Source: Roseomonas sp. KE0001 (GTDB lineage Bacteria; Pseudomonadota; Alphaproteobacteria; Acetobacterales; Acetobacteraceae). From it: a stretch of DNA of 64,000 bases. Made by a program: the position numbers and the translations under genes. Under the pieces are notes generated by a model, which searched no databases, was not told where the DNA came from, and saw nothing but the letters and a program-made list of their open reading frames with translations. Location of the stretch: contig NZ_RCVQ01000007.1 of NCBI RefSeq assembly GCF_016107285.1, positions 230,251 to 294,250 on the forward strand, given 5' to 3'. This document shows positions 1-7,835 of this stretch, one piece after another (position 1 is the first letter of the stretch; every line of letters begins with the position of its first letter).

Positions 1-314
1 CCGTTGCGCGCCATTTTGTAGCCTTCCAGCGTGGTCACCACCGAGGAGACCTCGCCCGGCAGGTTCAGCAGGATGGCGGTGGTCGAGCCACCATACTGGG
101 CACCGTAGTAGATGCCGGCCAGCATGATGATGGCCGTGACCGCCGGCTGGCCGAAGGTGATCGGCAGCAGCAGGGAGATGGTCGCGACCGGCCCGATGCC
201 CGGCAGCACGCCGATGGCCGTGCCGATGAAGGCGCCGAGCAGCGCGAAGAGCAGGTTGTCGAAGCTGAGCGCGACACCGAAGCCGTGCGCCAGGTTGGCG
301 AGAAGAAGTTCCAT
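1..314 (-). CDS. tctA: Tripartite tricarboxylate transporter permease TctA (partial)
   Basis: Large membrane subunit of a TTT-family secondary transporter for carboxylates. Only the first 104 codons are in the window; the rest lies to the left. The visible N-terminus ([18 protein letters not shown]...) carries the family's glycine-rich segment [20 protein letters not shown] and the [21 protein letters not shown] region, both typical of TctA. It starts at ATG 314, 15 bp after the tctB stop, so the two are co-transcribed. No tctC (periplasmic binding protein) lies upstream of tctB, so the substrate cannot be inferred from the locus. Confidence 0.93.
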   Translation of the reverse strand, partial: MELLLANLAHGFGVALSFDNLLFALLGAFIGTAIGVLPGIGPVATISLLLPITFGQPAVTAIIMLAGIYYGAQYGGSTTAILLNLPGEVSSVVTTLEGYKMARN

Positions 315-329
315 GGTCGTCCCTGTGCC

Positions 330-923
330 TCAGAAGGTCGGCCAGACGTTCACGCGGATGTCGAGCTCATAGATGAACACCCACCAGCAGAGGGCCAGCA
401 GGAACACCACGCAGCCCAGCACGCCGAGGGGCCTGTGCTCCGGATCGGCCAGGGCCGAGACGACCACCATGGCGGTGATGGCCAGGAACAGGCCGCCCTG
501 GTCCAGCAGCACGCCGAAGACGGTCATCGCCGCCAGGATCACCGCCATCTTCCGCCAGCCCGGGCTGACCGCCATGATGGCGGCGCCGATGCACATGGCG
601 ATGCCCAGCGCGTACCAGTTGGCGGACAGGGCCGGGATCGCCGCCAGCATCGGATAGGCGAAGATGGCCACCGCGACGCCGACGAAGAGCGTGGTGAAGT
701 CGAGCTTGGTCCACTTCTCCAGCGGGTCGAGGCCGCCGAAGAAGGAGGTGACCAGGACAATCATCCCCAGCCCGAGTTCCAGCCAGAAAACGAGCATCGG
801 CATGTAGCCGGGGCCCATGCGTCGCGCCGAGCCCAGCGTGTGCTCGGTGTTCAGCCAAAGGCCGATTGCCGCCAGCAGCACCAGAAAGATGCCGGAGGCA
901 AGGTCTTTCGCGTTAATCCTCAT
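330..923 (-). CDS. tctB: Tripartite tricarboxylate transporter small membrane subunit TctB
   Basis: 197-residue protein with four hydrophobic segments, the size and layout of TctB, the small partner of TctA. The reading frame extends upstream to 977, but ATG 923 is preferred: it gives MRINAKDLASGIFLVLLAAIGLW, the usual short cytoplasmic start followed by the first membrane helix, with GGGAT about 6 nt upstream. First gene of the tctB-tctA unit, transcribed away from the M20 gene at 1341. Assignment is by topology, conserved GPGYMP-type loop and partnership with tctA. Confidence 0.88.
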   Translation of the reverse strand: MRINAKDLASGIFLVLLAAIGLWLNTEHTLGSARRMGPGYMPMLVFWLELGLGMIVLVTSFFGGLDPLEKWTKLDFTTLFVGVAVAIFAYPMLAAIPALSANWYALGIAMCIGAAIMAVSPGWRKMAVILAAMTVFGVLLDQGGLFLAITAMVVVSALADPEHRPLGVLGCVVFLLALCWWVFIYELDIRVNVWPTF

Positions 924-1340
924 GCCGATCCCTTCTTGAACCCGCGCGCCGGAGGCACGCCCCTGTGCACTGGGCACTGAAGGGCCCTGTCAGATGCCGG
1001 GGCCCTTGTCGTGATGCTTTAGCTCTTTGATGGCAGGTTGGGTCCGGACGGCCTTTGCCATCCGGGCCTCGCTTTATCGTGGAAGGGCTGGTCTGTCAGG
1101 CGTCCTGCCGGCTCTGCGCGGCGGCGCCGGAAGCGTCACGCCGTCAGTCTTGGGACATGTCCCGGCAACGCCCTGCTTCTTACCCTCCCCTTCCTTATCG
1201 TCGGAATGCCGCGCAACCTATGGCACGGCGCCGCGCATCGGCAAGGCGCGTGAATATTATGGACGAAAGTTCATCTTACTGCAGCGCAATAAAGTTAGCC
1301 CCGTCGCATCCAATGCGTCTCGAATGGGAAGTTTTCATTG
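924..1340. other. Divergent intergenic region, tctB / M20 amidohydrolase
   Basis: About 415 bp without a convincing gene. It holds the divergent promoters. An inverted repeat AAGGGCCC (980-987) / GGGCCCTT (1000-1007) lies in the tctB leader direction, without a T-tract. The last 100 bp before 1341 are AT-richer and include TGAATATTAT near 1251-1260, which could be an extended -10 for the M20 gene. I found no tctC fragment here. Confidence 0.4.
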
Positions 1341-2540
1341 ATGAAGCGCGATAATCTGACCAACGACCCCTCCCGCAGGTTGCGGGACTCCAGCCGGGCA
1401 CTCGCCCCCGCGCTGATCGCCCTGCGTCGGGACCTGCACGCCCATCCGGAACTGGCCTTCGAGGAGCGGCGCACCGCCGGCCTCGTCGCCGCCGAACTCG
1501 GCCGCCTCGGCATCCCGCACCGCACCGGCGTCGGCCGCACCGGCGTGCTGGGCATGATCGAGGGCGGGCTGCCCGGCCCGACGCTGGCCATCCGGGCCGA
1601 CATGGACGCGCTGCCGATCCAGGAGGAGACCGGCCTGCCCTTCGCCAGCGCCGTCCCCGGCAAGATGCATGCCTGCGGCCACGACATCCACACCGTCACC
1701 CTGCTCGGCGTCGCCGCGCTGCTCCAGGAGATGGCGCCGCAGCTCGCCGGCCGCGTCGCGCTGGTGTTCCAGCCGGCGGAGGAGACGCTGGAGGGCGCGG
1801 CGGCGATGATCGCCGATGGCGCGGCCGAGGGGCTCGACATGGCGCTCGGCTTCCACAACCATCCCGACATGCCCGTCGGCAGCCTCGGCTTCGTGCGCGG
1901 CGCCTGCCTCGCCGCCGCCGACCGCTTCGACCTCGTGCTGCGCGGCCGCTCGGGCCATGCCGCGCATCCCTATGCCGCCGTCGACCCGATCGTCGCCGCG
2001 GCCCATTTCGTCACCCAGGCGCAGACCGTCGTCTCGCGCGAGGTCCGGCCGCTGCATCCGGCCGTCGTCACCATCGGCCAGTCGGCCGGCGGCACCACCT
2101 ACAACATCATCCCCGAGCGGGTGCATCTGAAGGGCTCGGTCCGCACCCTGCACCCCGCGGCGCGGGACACGGCGGAAGCGGCGCTGCGCCGCCTGGCCGA
2201 GGGCATCGCCACCGGGCTGCGCGTCACCGCCAGCATGGAGTATCTCCGCATGGTGCCGCCGCTGGTGAACGACGACCGCGTGCTCGAACCGGCGGTCGCC
2301 GCGCTGGCCGCCCAGTTCGGCGAGGCCGCGCTGCTGGAGGGCGAGCCCAGCATGGGCTCGGAGGATTTCTCCGCCTTCGCCGAGCGGGTTCCGGCCTTCC
2401 AGCTTCGCATCGGCGCCGGCGCCCCCGGCCGCGCGGATCGCCTGCACAACGCCGATTACCAGCCCGACGAGGCCTGCATCCCCAACGGCGTCGAGGCGCT
2501 CTCGCGCATCGCCCTCGACCTGCTGTCGCGCCACAACTGA
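1341..2540 (+). CDS. M20D-family amidohydrolase (hippurate/N-acyl-amino-acid hydrolase type)
   Basis: 399-residue zinc amidohydrolase that would cleave an N-acyl or amide bond, probably in the cytoplasm. Metal-site motifs of the M20D group are visible in order: ADMDALPIQEETGLPF, the MHACGHDIHT metal-binding segment, QPAEETLEGA with the catalytic Glu, GFHNHPDMPVGSLG and a C-terminal SMGSEDFSAF. Length is normal for the family. A TTG sits one codon upstream (1338), but ATG 1341 is the natural start. It is followed after 14 bp by a ketopantoate-reductase-like gene, so both are likely one operon. The true substrate is not visible. Confidence 0.9.
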   Translation: MKRDNLTNDPSRRLRDSSRALAPALIALRRDLHAHPELAFEERRTAGLVAAELGRLGIPHRTGVGRTGVLGMIEGGLPGPTLAIRADMDALPIQEETGLPFASAVPGKMHACGHDIHTVTLLGVAALLQEMAPQLAGRVALVFQPAEETLEGAAAMIADGAAEGLDMALGFHNHPDMPVGSLGFVRGACLAAADRFDLVLRGRSGHAAHPYAAVDPIVAAAHFVTQAQTVVSREVRPLHPAVVTIGQSAGGTTYNIIPERVHLKGSVRTLHPAARDTAEAALRRLAEGIATGLRVTASMEYLRMVPPLVNDDRVLEPAVAALAAQFGEAALLEGEPSMGSEDFSAFAERVPAFQLRIGAGAPGRADRLHNADYQPDEACIPNGVEALSRIALDLLSRHN

Positions 2541-2554
2541 AAGGAATCGAACGG

Positions 2555-3538
2555 ATGAAGATCTGTGTGTTCGGGGCGGGGGCGATCGGCGGCCATCTCG
2601 CCGCGCGCCTGGCGCTCGGCGGCGCCGAGACCAGCGTCGTGGCGCGCGGGCCGCAACTGGCGGCGATCCGCGAGAAGGGCCTGACCATCCAGGCGCCCGA
2701 CGGCCATCATACCGTGCGCGTGGCGGCGGACAGCGCCGCGGCGCTGGGGCCGCAGGATGCCGTCATCGTCACCGTCAAGGCGCCCTCCCTGCCGCAGGTG
2801 GCGGCGGCGATCGGCCCCCTGCTCGGGCCGGACACCACCGTGGCCTTCGTGATGAACGGCATCCCCTGGTGGTACTTCGACCGGCACGGCGGCGATCTCG
2901 AGGGCCGCCGGCTGCCGGCGATCGATCCGGGCGAGGCGGTGCGGCAGGCGGTGGGCATCGACCGCACCCTGGGCGGCGTGGTCTATTCCGCCTGCACCGT
3001 CACCGAGCCGGGCGTGATCAAGGTGGAGCACGCCAGCAACCGCGTCATCCTGGGCGAGCCGGACGGGCGCGACAGCCCGCGCGCCCGCGCCATCGCCGAG
3101 GCGCTGAGCGCCGGCGGCATCTCGGGCGAGGTGACGGACGCCATCCGGCGGGAAGTCTGGGCCAAGCTGATGGGCAATCTGGCGCAGGGGCCCTTCACCA
3201 TTCTCTCGCGCCAGGGCATCGGCCCGACCCTCGCCGAGCCGGCGGTGCGCGCGGCGATCCTGCGCGCCATGAAAGAGGCCATGGCGGTGGCCGCGGCCCT
3301 CGGCCATCCCTTCGAGTACGACCTGGAGAAGCGCGTCGCCGGTTCCGCCAAGCTGGCGCACAAGCCCTCCATCCTGCAGGATCTGGAGCTGGGCCGGCCG
3401 ATGGAGGTCGAGGCGCTGTTCCGCACGCCGTTGCAGCTGGCCCGCCTTGCCGGGGTGGAGACGCCGACCCTCGACCTCTCCGTGGCCCTCGCCACCCAGG
3501 CGGCCACCGCCGCCGGACTCTACGTGCCGCCCGCCTGA
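2555..3538 (+). CDS. 2-dehydropantoate 2-reductase (ApbA/PanE) family protein
   Basis: 327-residue NADP-dependent reductase. The N-terminal Rossmann motif CVFGAGAIGGHLAARLA is at residues 4-20, the VKAP motif after the second strand near 75, and the C-terminal helical ApbA_C domain has a conserved Lys in EVWAKLMGNLAQGP near 207. In pantothenate synthesis the family reduces ketopantoate, but many bacteria have several paralogues of unknown substrate; coupling to an amidohydrolase rather than to panB/panC suggests a catabolic paralogue. AAAGGAATCGAACGG precedes ATG. Confidence 0.85.
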   Translation: MKICVFGAGAIGGHLAARLALGGAETSVVARGPQLAAIREKGLTIQAPDGHHTVRVAADSAAALGPQDAVIVTVKAPSLPQVAAAIGPLLGPDTTVAFVMNGIPWWYFDRHGGDLEGRRLPAIDPGEAVRQAVGIDRTLGGVVYSACTVTEPGVIKVEHASNRVILGEPDGRDSPRARAIAEALSAGGISGEVTDAIRREVWAKLMGNLAQGPFTILSRQGIGPTLAEPAVRAAILRAMKEAMAVAAALGHPFEYDLEKRVAGSAKLAHKPSILQDLELGRPMEVEALFRTPLQLARLAGVETPTLDLSVALATQAATAAGLYVPPA

Positions 3539-3566
3539 CCGGAGCGAAACCGCCGGGGCGGCCTCG

Positions 3567-4493
3567 TCACGCCCCGGCCGGCAGCGCCGACTGCCCCAGC
3601 ACCCAGCCTTCCCAGCGCCGCACCCAGGGATCCGCAGGCACGAAATCCGGCCGGGCGCCCTCCAGCACGCCGATGACGCAGAGCAGGCCGAGCAGGCTGT
3701 CGAACCGGTCCTCGCCCGCCGCATCCGCGCCGAAGCCATCGTCCAGCGCCGCCGCCAGCGCGGGATCCGCCGACACGTCCAGCCTCGCCATCGCCAGCCG
3801 CAGGGCGGGCGCGGCGGCGCGGCGCACCTCGGGGACGCGTTTGCTGCCCCCGAGCACGAGGCCGAGATGGCGCAGGGCCTCGGCGGGATAGGTTTCCGCC
3901 AGCACCGCGCGGCCCGGCGCCAGCAGCGCGCGGACGGAGCCCTCGAAGGGCCAGAGGCGGAGCGGCACGCCCGCCGCCAGCGCGGGGTGGAGCCAGTCGC
4001 GCCAGGCCGAGATCGCCGCCTTGCCGGTCTGGTTGGCGCCGAGCGTCCAGAAGAGCGGGGCGCCGGCGGGGCGCTCGGCGGTCGCCAGATCGCAGAGGCG
4101 GCAGAGGGCGCGCGGCCCCTCCAGGCCCAGCGCCGCCGCATGGGCGGCGCGCGTCATGCCGCGCAGGCCGCGCGCCGGGTAGAAGGGGCGCGCCGGCGAC
4201 ACCGTCTCGAGCCCGGCGCTGACCTCGAAGAAACCAGGGGTCTCGCCGAGGCCGCGCAGGAAGGCCGGGAAGCTCTCCTCCGGCCGGGTCGCGGCATAGG
4301 CGCGCGGCAGGCCGAGCGGCAGGTCGAGCCCGAACAGCAGCGGGTGGCCCTCCGCCAGCAGACGCGCGGTGAGCGCCGCCGGATCGCCCACGGGGCGGGG
4401 CGCGCCGGCGCGCCAGCCCGCCGCGTCCCGGCGCGCCAGCGTCACCCAGCGCTTGCGGGGGTCGATGCTCCAGTCGGCGTGGGCGGCCAGCAC
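3567..4493 (-). CDS. Conserved hypothetical protein, possibly DUF429-like
   Basis: 308-residue soluble protein. It begins with a short acidic strand, VLAAHADWSIDPRKRWVTLA, and has FGLDLPLGLPRAYA near residue 60 and a NQTGKAAISAW/AETYPAEALRHLG region in the middle, a pattern reminiscent of DUF429 (RNase-H-like fold) proteins, where Asp residues on the first strands are conserved. That resemblance is weak and from memory. The start is GTG 4493, chosen because AGGAGG lies 8 nt upstream. It follows the small gene at 4517-4735 by 23 bp, so the two form a pair. Confidence 0.7.
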   Translation of the reverse strand: MLAAHADWSIDPRKRWVTLARRDAAGWRAGAPRPVGDPAALTARLLAEGHPLLFGLDLPLGLPRAYAATRPEESFPAFLRGLGETPGFFEVSAGLETVSPARPFYPARGLRGMTRAAHAAALGLEGPRALCRLCDLATAERPAGAPLFWTLGANQTGKAAISAWRDWLHPALAAGVPLRLWPFEGSVRALLAPGRAVLAETYPAEALRHLGLVLGGSKRVPEVRRAAAPALRLAMARLDVSADPALAAALDDGFGADAAGEDRFDSLLGLLCVIGVLEGARPDFVPADPWVRRWEGWVLGQSALPAGA

Positions 4494-4516
4494 GGTGCCG
4501 GCCTCCTGCTCCGGGC

Positions 4517-4735
4517 TCAGCCGATCGGCCGCTGCGCCCGCTCCAGCAGGCGGGCGAAGAAGCCCGGCTTCTTCGGCTCGCTGGCCTTGGCCGCGGCCGC
4601 GGTGGCCTGTTCGCGCTCCTGCGCCTTCATGGACAGCCACTTCTCCAGGCTGACCCCGGCCTTGGCGGCGCGCTTCGCCTCATAGGCGCGCTGCCCTTCC
4701 GTCAGCTTCGGCTGACCCTTCGCCTTCTCCGCCAT
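4517..4735 (-). CDS. Small conserved hypothetical protein (72 aa)
   Basis: 72 residues, rich in Lys, Glu and Ala: MAEKAKGQPKLTEGQRAYEAKR, then AGVSLEKWLSMK and a C-terminal PKKPGFFARLLERA amphipathic segment. No signal peptide or membrane helix. Codon use matches its neighbours (third positions mostly G/C), supporting a real gene. It lies just upstream of the 308-residue gene on the same strand and is divergent from the DUF1491 gene. Function unknown. Confidence 0.72.
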   Translation of the reverse strand: MAEKAKGQPKLTEGQRAYEAKRAAKAGVSLEKWLSMKAQEREQATAAAAKASEPKKPGFFARLLERAQRPIG

Positions 4736-4838
4736 GATCCCTCATCCTCGCGGCACCCACGCCGGCAGGGTGAATGCCGCGCGGCAGGGCCCGCCGCAAG
4801 GGGTTGCATCTGGCGCCCGCCACGTCACTCTTTCCGGC

Positions 4839-5171
4839 ATGGAAGCAAGGGTGAAGGCCGGGCTCTGGGCCCAGATGGCGTTGCGGCTGGCCGATCAGTC
4901 GGGCCGGTCCGGCATGGTGCTGCGCAAGGGAGACCCCGATTCCGGCGGCATCCTCTGCCTGCTGCGCGGGCGCGAGGGCTGCGTCGTGCTCAGCCAGGCC
5001 CGCGACGGCGAGGGGCGCGCGGCCTGGATGCGCGGCTCCGGCCCCCGGCCGGTGCCGGAGGCGGAGGCGGATGCCTATGTGGCGCGGCAGGTGCAGCGCG
5101 ATCCGGATCTCTGGGTCCTGGAATTCGACGCGCCGGACCTGTTGCCGCCCTTCGAGGCCCGGATCCTGTAG
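4839..5171 (+). CDS. DUF1491 family protein
   Basis: 110 residues, starting at ATG 4839 (MEARVKAGLWAQMALRLADQSG). The features I associate with DUF1491, a small alphaproteobacterial family, are present: V-KAG-W---ALRLAD near the start, a central DSGGILCLLRG strand and the end segment RDPDLWVLEFDAPD. The frame is open farther upstream to 4734, but that extension has no sensible start. No function is known. It converges with the GH5 gene, whose stop is 9 bp away. Confidence 0.8.
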   Translation: MEARVKAGLWAQMALRLADQSGRSGMVLRKGDPDSGGILCLLRGREGCVVLSQARDGEGRAAWMRGSGPRPVPEAEADAYVARQVQRDPDLWVLEFDAPDLLPPFEARIL

Positions 5172-5180
5172 CGCCTCCGT

Positions 5181-7685
5181 TCAGAACAGGATGTCGATCT
5201 GGGTGGCATCCACCGTCCCGGCGCCGAGGAAGCCGAAGCTGACGGTGGCCTCGTCACCCAGGGCGCCGTTCCAGGCAACGTTGCAGATCACATAGCCCTC
5301 CGCATCGCGCGCGACGATCTCGGCATTCCAGATCTGCGTGATCTCGTAGGGCATGTCGAGGCGCAGCTGCCAGCCCTGCACCGCGGCCGGACCGTGATTG
5401 ACCACGGCGACGCCACCCTGGAAGCCGGTGCTCCAGCTGCTGGTCAGGCTGAAGGCGGCCTCCAGCCCCCCCTCCCCGGGCGGCGGCGTCACGGGCGGCG
5501 TCACAGGGGGCGTCACGGGCGGGGTGGTGGTGCCATCGTCGTCCAGGATGGTCCCCGTCCCGCTCATATCGCCCGCGGTGGCGCCGCGCGGATTGGACAG
5601 GACGAGGGAGAGCGTCTCGTCCGCCTCGGCCAGGGTGTCGGCGGTGACGGCGACGGTGACGATCTTGCTGGTCTCGCCGGGCTCGAAGCGAAGCGTGCCG
5701 CTCGCCGGCGCGAAGTCGGCTGCGCCGGCGGTGCCGGCGACGGTGGCGTAATCCACCAGCACCGCGTTGTCGGACGCCGCCGAGAGGGTGACGGTGAAGC
5801 TCAGCCGGTTCGCATCGCCCGCCGTGCCGCCATCCTGCGGCAGGTCGCCCAGGTCGAACTGCAGGGGCTCCAGCCGCTCCACCTTGGCGGCGATCACCGT
5901 CGTCCAGTCGTCGGCGAGGATGCCGCCGGTATCGCCCGAATTCGGGTTCCAGGACCACCAGATCCAGCTCATGCCCTGCTGCCCGGCGGGGATGTCGATG
6001 CTGCCGTCGGCGTCCAGATCGCCCGCGAGATAGGCGGTGATCCTGTCGAGCCAGGCGAGATCCTTGGCGTCCTGCAGCTTGCTGCCGAACTCGCCGAGGA
6101 AGACCGGCGCGATGCCCTCCCTGTAGATGTAGCCCCACATCTGGTCGAACTTGGCGGTCAGCTGCGCCTCCCAGCCGGCCTGCTGGAACCAGGGCTGGGC
6201 GAAGATCGAGTTCGGGTAGTCATGCGCGGAATAGACCAGCTTGTCCGCGACATCGAGCACGATCGGGCGGTCCCGCACCCCCATCAGATTGCCGCCCCAC
6301 CAGTAGTTCTCGCCCTGGTGGCTGCCGACGCCCTCGACGAAGATCAGCCAGTCCGGATTGCTGGCCAGCACGGCGTTGCCGGCGCGCTCGGCCGCCGCCG
6401 CCCAGTCATTGGCGCCGCCGCCGCCCCAGCTTCCGTTGTACGGCTCGTTGTGCAGGTCGGCGCCGATCACCGTGGCGTCGCCGGCATAGCGCGCGGCGAG
6501 CATCGTCCAGTCGGCGATCCACTGCGCCTCGGTATGGCTGCCCTCGTACCACAAGCCGCTGCCCGAGGTGCCGGCGCCGGCGCTGCTGCGGTGGTGGTCG
6601 AGGATGATGCGCAGCCCGATCTCGCCGGCGTAGTCGATGATCCGGTCCATCACCTGAAGACCGGACAGGCCCTGCAGATCGGCGTTCCTGGAGAAGTCGA
6701 TGCCGTTCGGCGCCGCCGTGGTGTGCAGCAGCTCGGAGGAGAAGGGCAGGCGGATGGTGTTGAACCCCTCCGCCTTCATCTGGTCCATCATCTCCCTGTA
6801 GCCGCGCGCCCAGAGGCCATGCGGCGCGAAGTTCGTCGATTCCAGGCCGAACCAGTTGACCCCGGCGATCTTCACGGCCTGCCCCGCGGCATCGACGATC
6901 TGGTTGCCCGCGGTGCTGAGGAAGCCCTCCGCCGCGCCGCCGCCAGAACCACCATGGCCGGGATCGCCCTCGGCCACGCTGGCATCGCCCACGGAAAGGC
7001 TGGGCAGCGGCGCGGGCGGCGCCACGTCGTCGTTGCGGATCGTGGCGATCGCCTCGGCATCAGCCAGGGTGGCGCCCACCGGGGAGGAGAGGCGCAGCAG
7101 CAGGGCCTCGTCCGCCTCCACCGCCGCATCGCCGGTCACGGTGACGCGGATGGTCCGGCTGGTCTCGCCCGGCGCGAAGGTGAGTCGCCCTTGCGTCGCG
7201 ACGTAATCCTGCCCGGCCAGGGCGGTGCCGTCGGCCGTCGCGTAGTCCACGGTCACGCTGCCGGCGGCGGGCCTGTCGAGCGTGACGGTGAAGACCAGCT
7301 CGCGCGTGCCCGCCTGCCCCTCCTCGATCGCGGCATCGGCCACCGTGATGGCCGGCGGCGTGGCGGGAGGCGCCGGCGGCTCGCCGCCCTGGGTCTCGCC
7401 GTTCAGCGCGAGGCCGCGCGCGGTGCTGTCCGCGCCTGCGGCCTGGAAGCCGAAGCTGGCCGTCCCGCCCGGCGGGACCGCGGCGTTCCAGCCCAGGTTG
7501 CGCAGCACGTAATGCGTGCCCACCCGGCTGACGATCTCGGCGCCCCAGAGATTGGTGATCTCGAAGCCGGCATCGAAGGCCACGGTCCAGCCGTTCAGGG
7601 CCGCGTCGCCGGCCAGCACGGCCATGTTGCCGATGAAGCCGCCATCCCAGCGGCTGGGCACGGCGTAGCTCAGGGTCGCAGGCAC
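5181..7685 (-). CDS. Multidomain GH5 cellulase with CBM2 and Calx-beta modules
   Basis: 834-residue predicted secreted endoglucanase. Order seen: CBM2-like module (1-95), Calx-beta (111-220), a short Calx-beta-like start (228-242), GH5 barrel (about 253-606), Calx-beta (607-718), a TPPVTPPVTPPVTPP linker (720-735) and a second CBM2-like module (739-834). Catalytic residues are visible: acid/base Glu414 in LHNEP and nucleophile Glu532 in LGEFGS. There is no N-terminal signal peptide; with the repeat-rich architecture and a hydrophobic C-terminal end after Asp (QIDILF), type I secretion is likely, but no T1SS genes are in the window. Start is GTG 7685. The linker is encoded by a 12-bp repeat at 5484-5519. 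Confidence 0.9.
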   Translation of the reverse strand: MPATLSYAVPSRWDGGFIGNMAVLAGDAALNGWTVAFDAGFEITNLWGAEIVSRVGTHYVLRNLGWNAAVPPGGTASFGFQAAGADSTARGLALNGETQGGEPPAPPATPPAITVADAAIEEGQAGTRELVFTVTLDRPAAGSVTVDYATADGTALAGQDYVATQGRLTFAPGETSRTIRVTVTGDAAVEADEALLLRLSSPVGATLADAEAIATIRNDDVAPPAPLPSLSVGDASVAEGDPGHGGSGGGAAEGFLSTAGNQIVDAAGQAVKIAGVNWFGLESTNFAPHGLWARGYREMMDQMKAEGFNTIRLPFSSELLHTTAAPNGIDFSRNADLQGLSGLQVMDRIIDYAGEIGLRIILDHHRSSAGAGTSGSGLWYEGSHTEAQWIADWTMLAARYAGDATVIGADLHNEPYNGSWGGGGANDWAAAAERAGNAVLASNPDWLIFVEGVGSHQGENYWWGGNLMGVRDRPIVLDVADKLVYSAHDYPNSIFAQPWFQQAGWEAQLTAKFDQMWGYIYREGIAPVFLGEFGSKLQDAKDLAWLDRITAYLAGDLDADGSIDIPAGQQGMSWIWWSWNPNSGDTGGILADDWTTVIAAKVERLEPLQFDLGDLPQDGGTAGDANRLSFTVTLSAASDNAVLVDYATVAGTAGAADFAPASGTLRFEPGETSKIVTVAVTADTLAEADETLSLVLSNPRGATAGDMSGTGTILDDDGTTTPPVTPPVTPPVTPPPGEGGLEAAFSLTSSWSTGFQGGVAVVNHGPAAVQGWQLRLDMPYEITQIWNAEIVARDAEGYVICNVAWNGALGDEATVSFGFLGAGTVDATQIDILF

Positions 7686-7835
7686 AATCGTCTCTCCGTG
7701 ACGCCAGGGCGGTAGGGGAGACTAAGCAATTCCGAACCATTTACGCAAAATATAAAAAGAAAATTCTACTTTTAGCTGAATTTCTCCTATGCCTCCGGGA
7801 GGAGGAGTTGCCCCGCCTCCCGGAAGGACACGGCA
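7686..7835. promoter_or_regulatory. AT-rich promoter region of the GH5 gene
   Basis: Positions 7736-7790 are strikingly AT-rich for this genome (runs such as TATAAAAAGAAAATTC) and lie upstream of the GH5 GTG. On the minus strand TATATTTTG could supply the -10. At 7794-7802 / 7816-7824 is a perfect 9-bp inverted repeat (TCCGGGAGG/CCTCCCGGA) just past the stop of the M20 gene; it lacks a T-tract, so a terminator role is possible but weak. Confidence 0.45.

Noticed and set aside
980..1007. Inverted repeat in the tctB leader as a riboswitch or terminator
   Set aside because: Eight-bp stem with a 12-nt loop, no T-tract and no recognisable aptamer.
5484..5519. Three 12-bp repeats, considered as a CRISPR-like or regulatory array
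   Set aside because: They lie in frame in the GH5 gene and encode the TPPV linker.
7794..7824. 9-bp hairpin after the AbgB-like gene as a Rho-independent terminator
   Set aside because: Perfect stem, but no T-run on either strand, so I kept it only as a remark.
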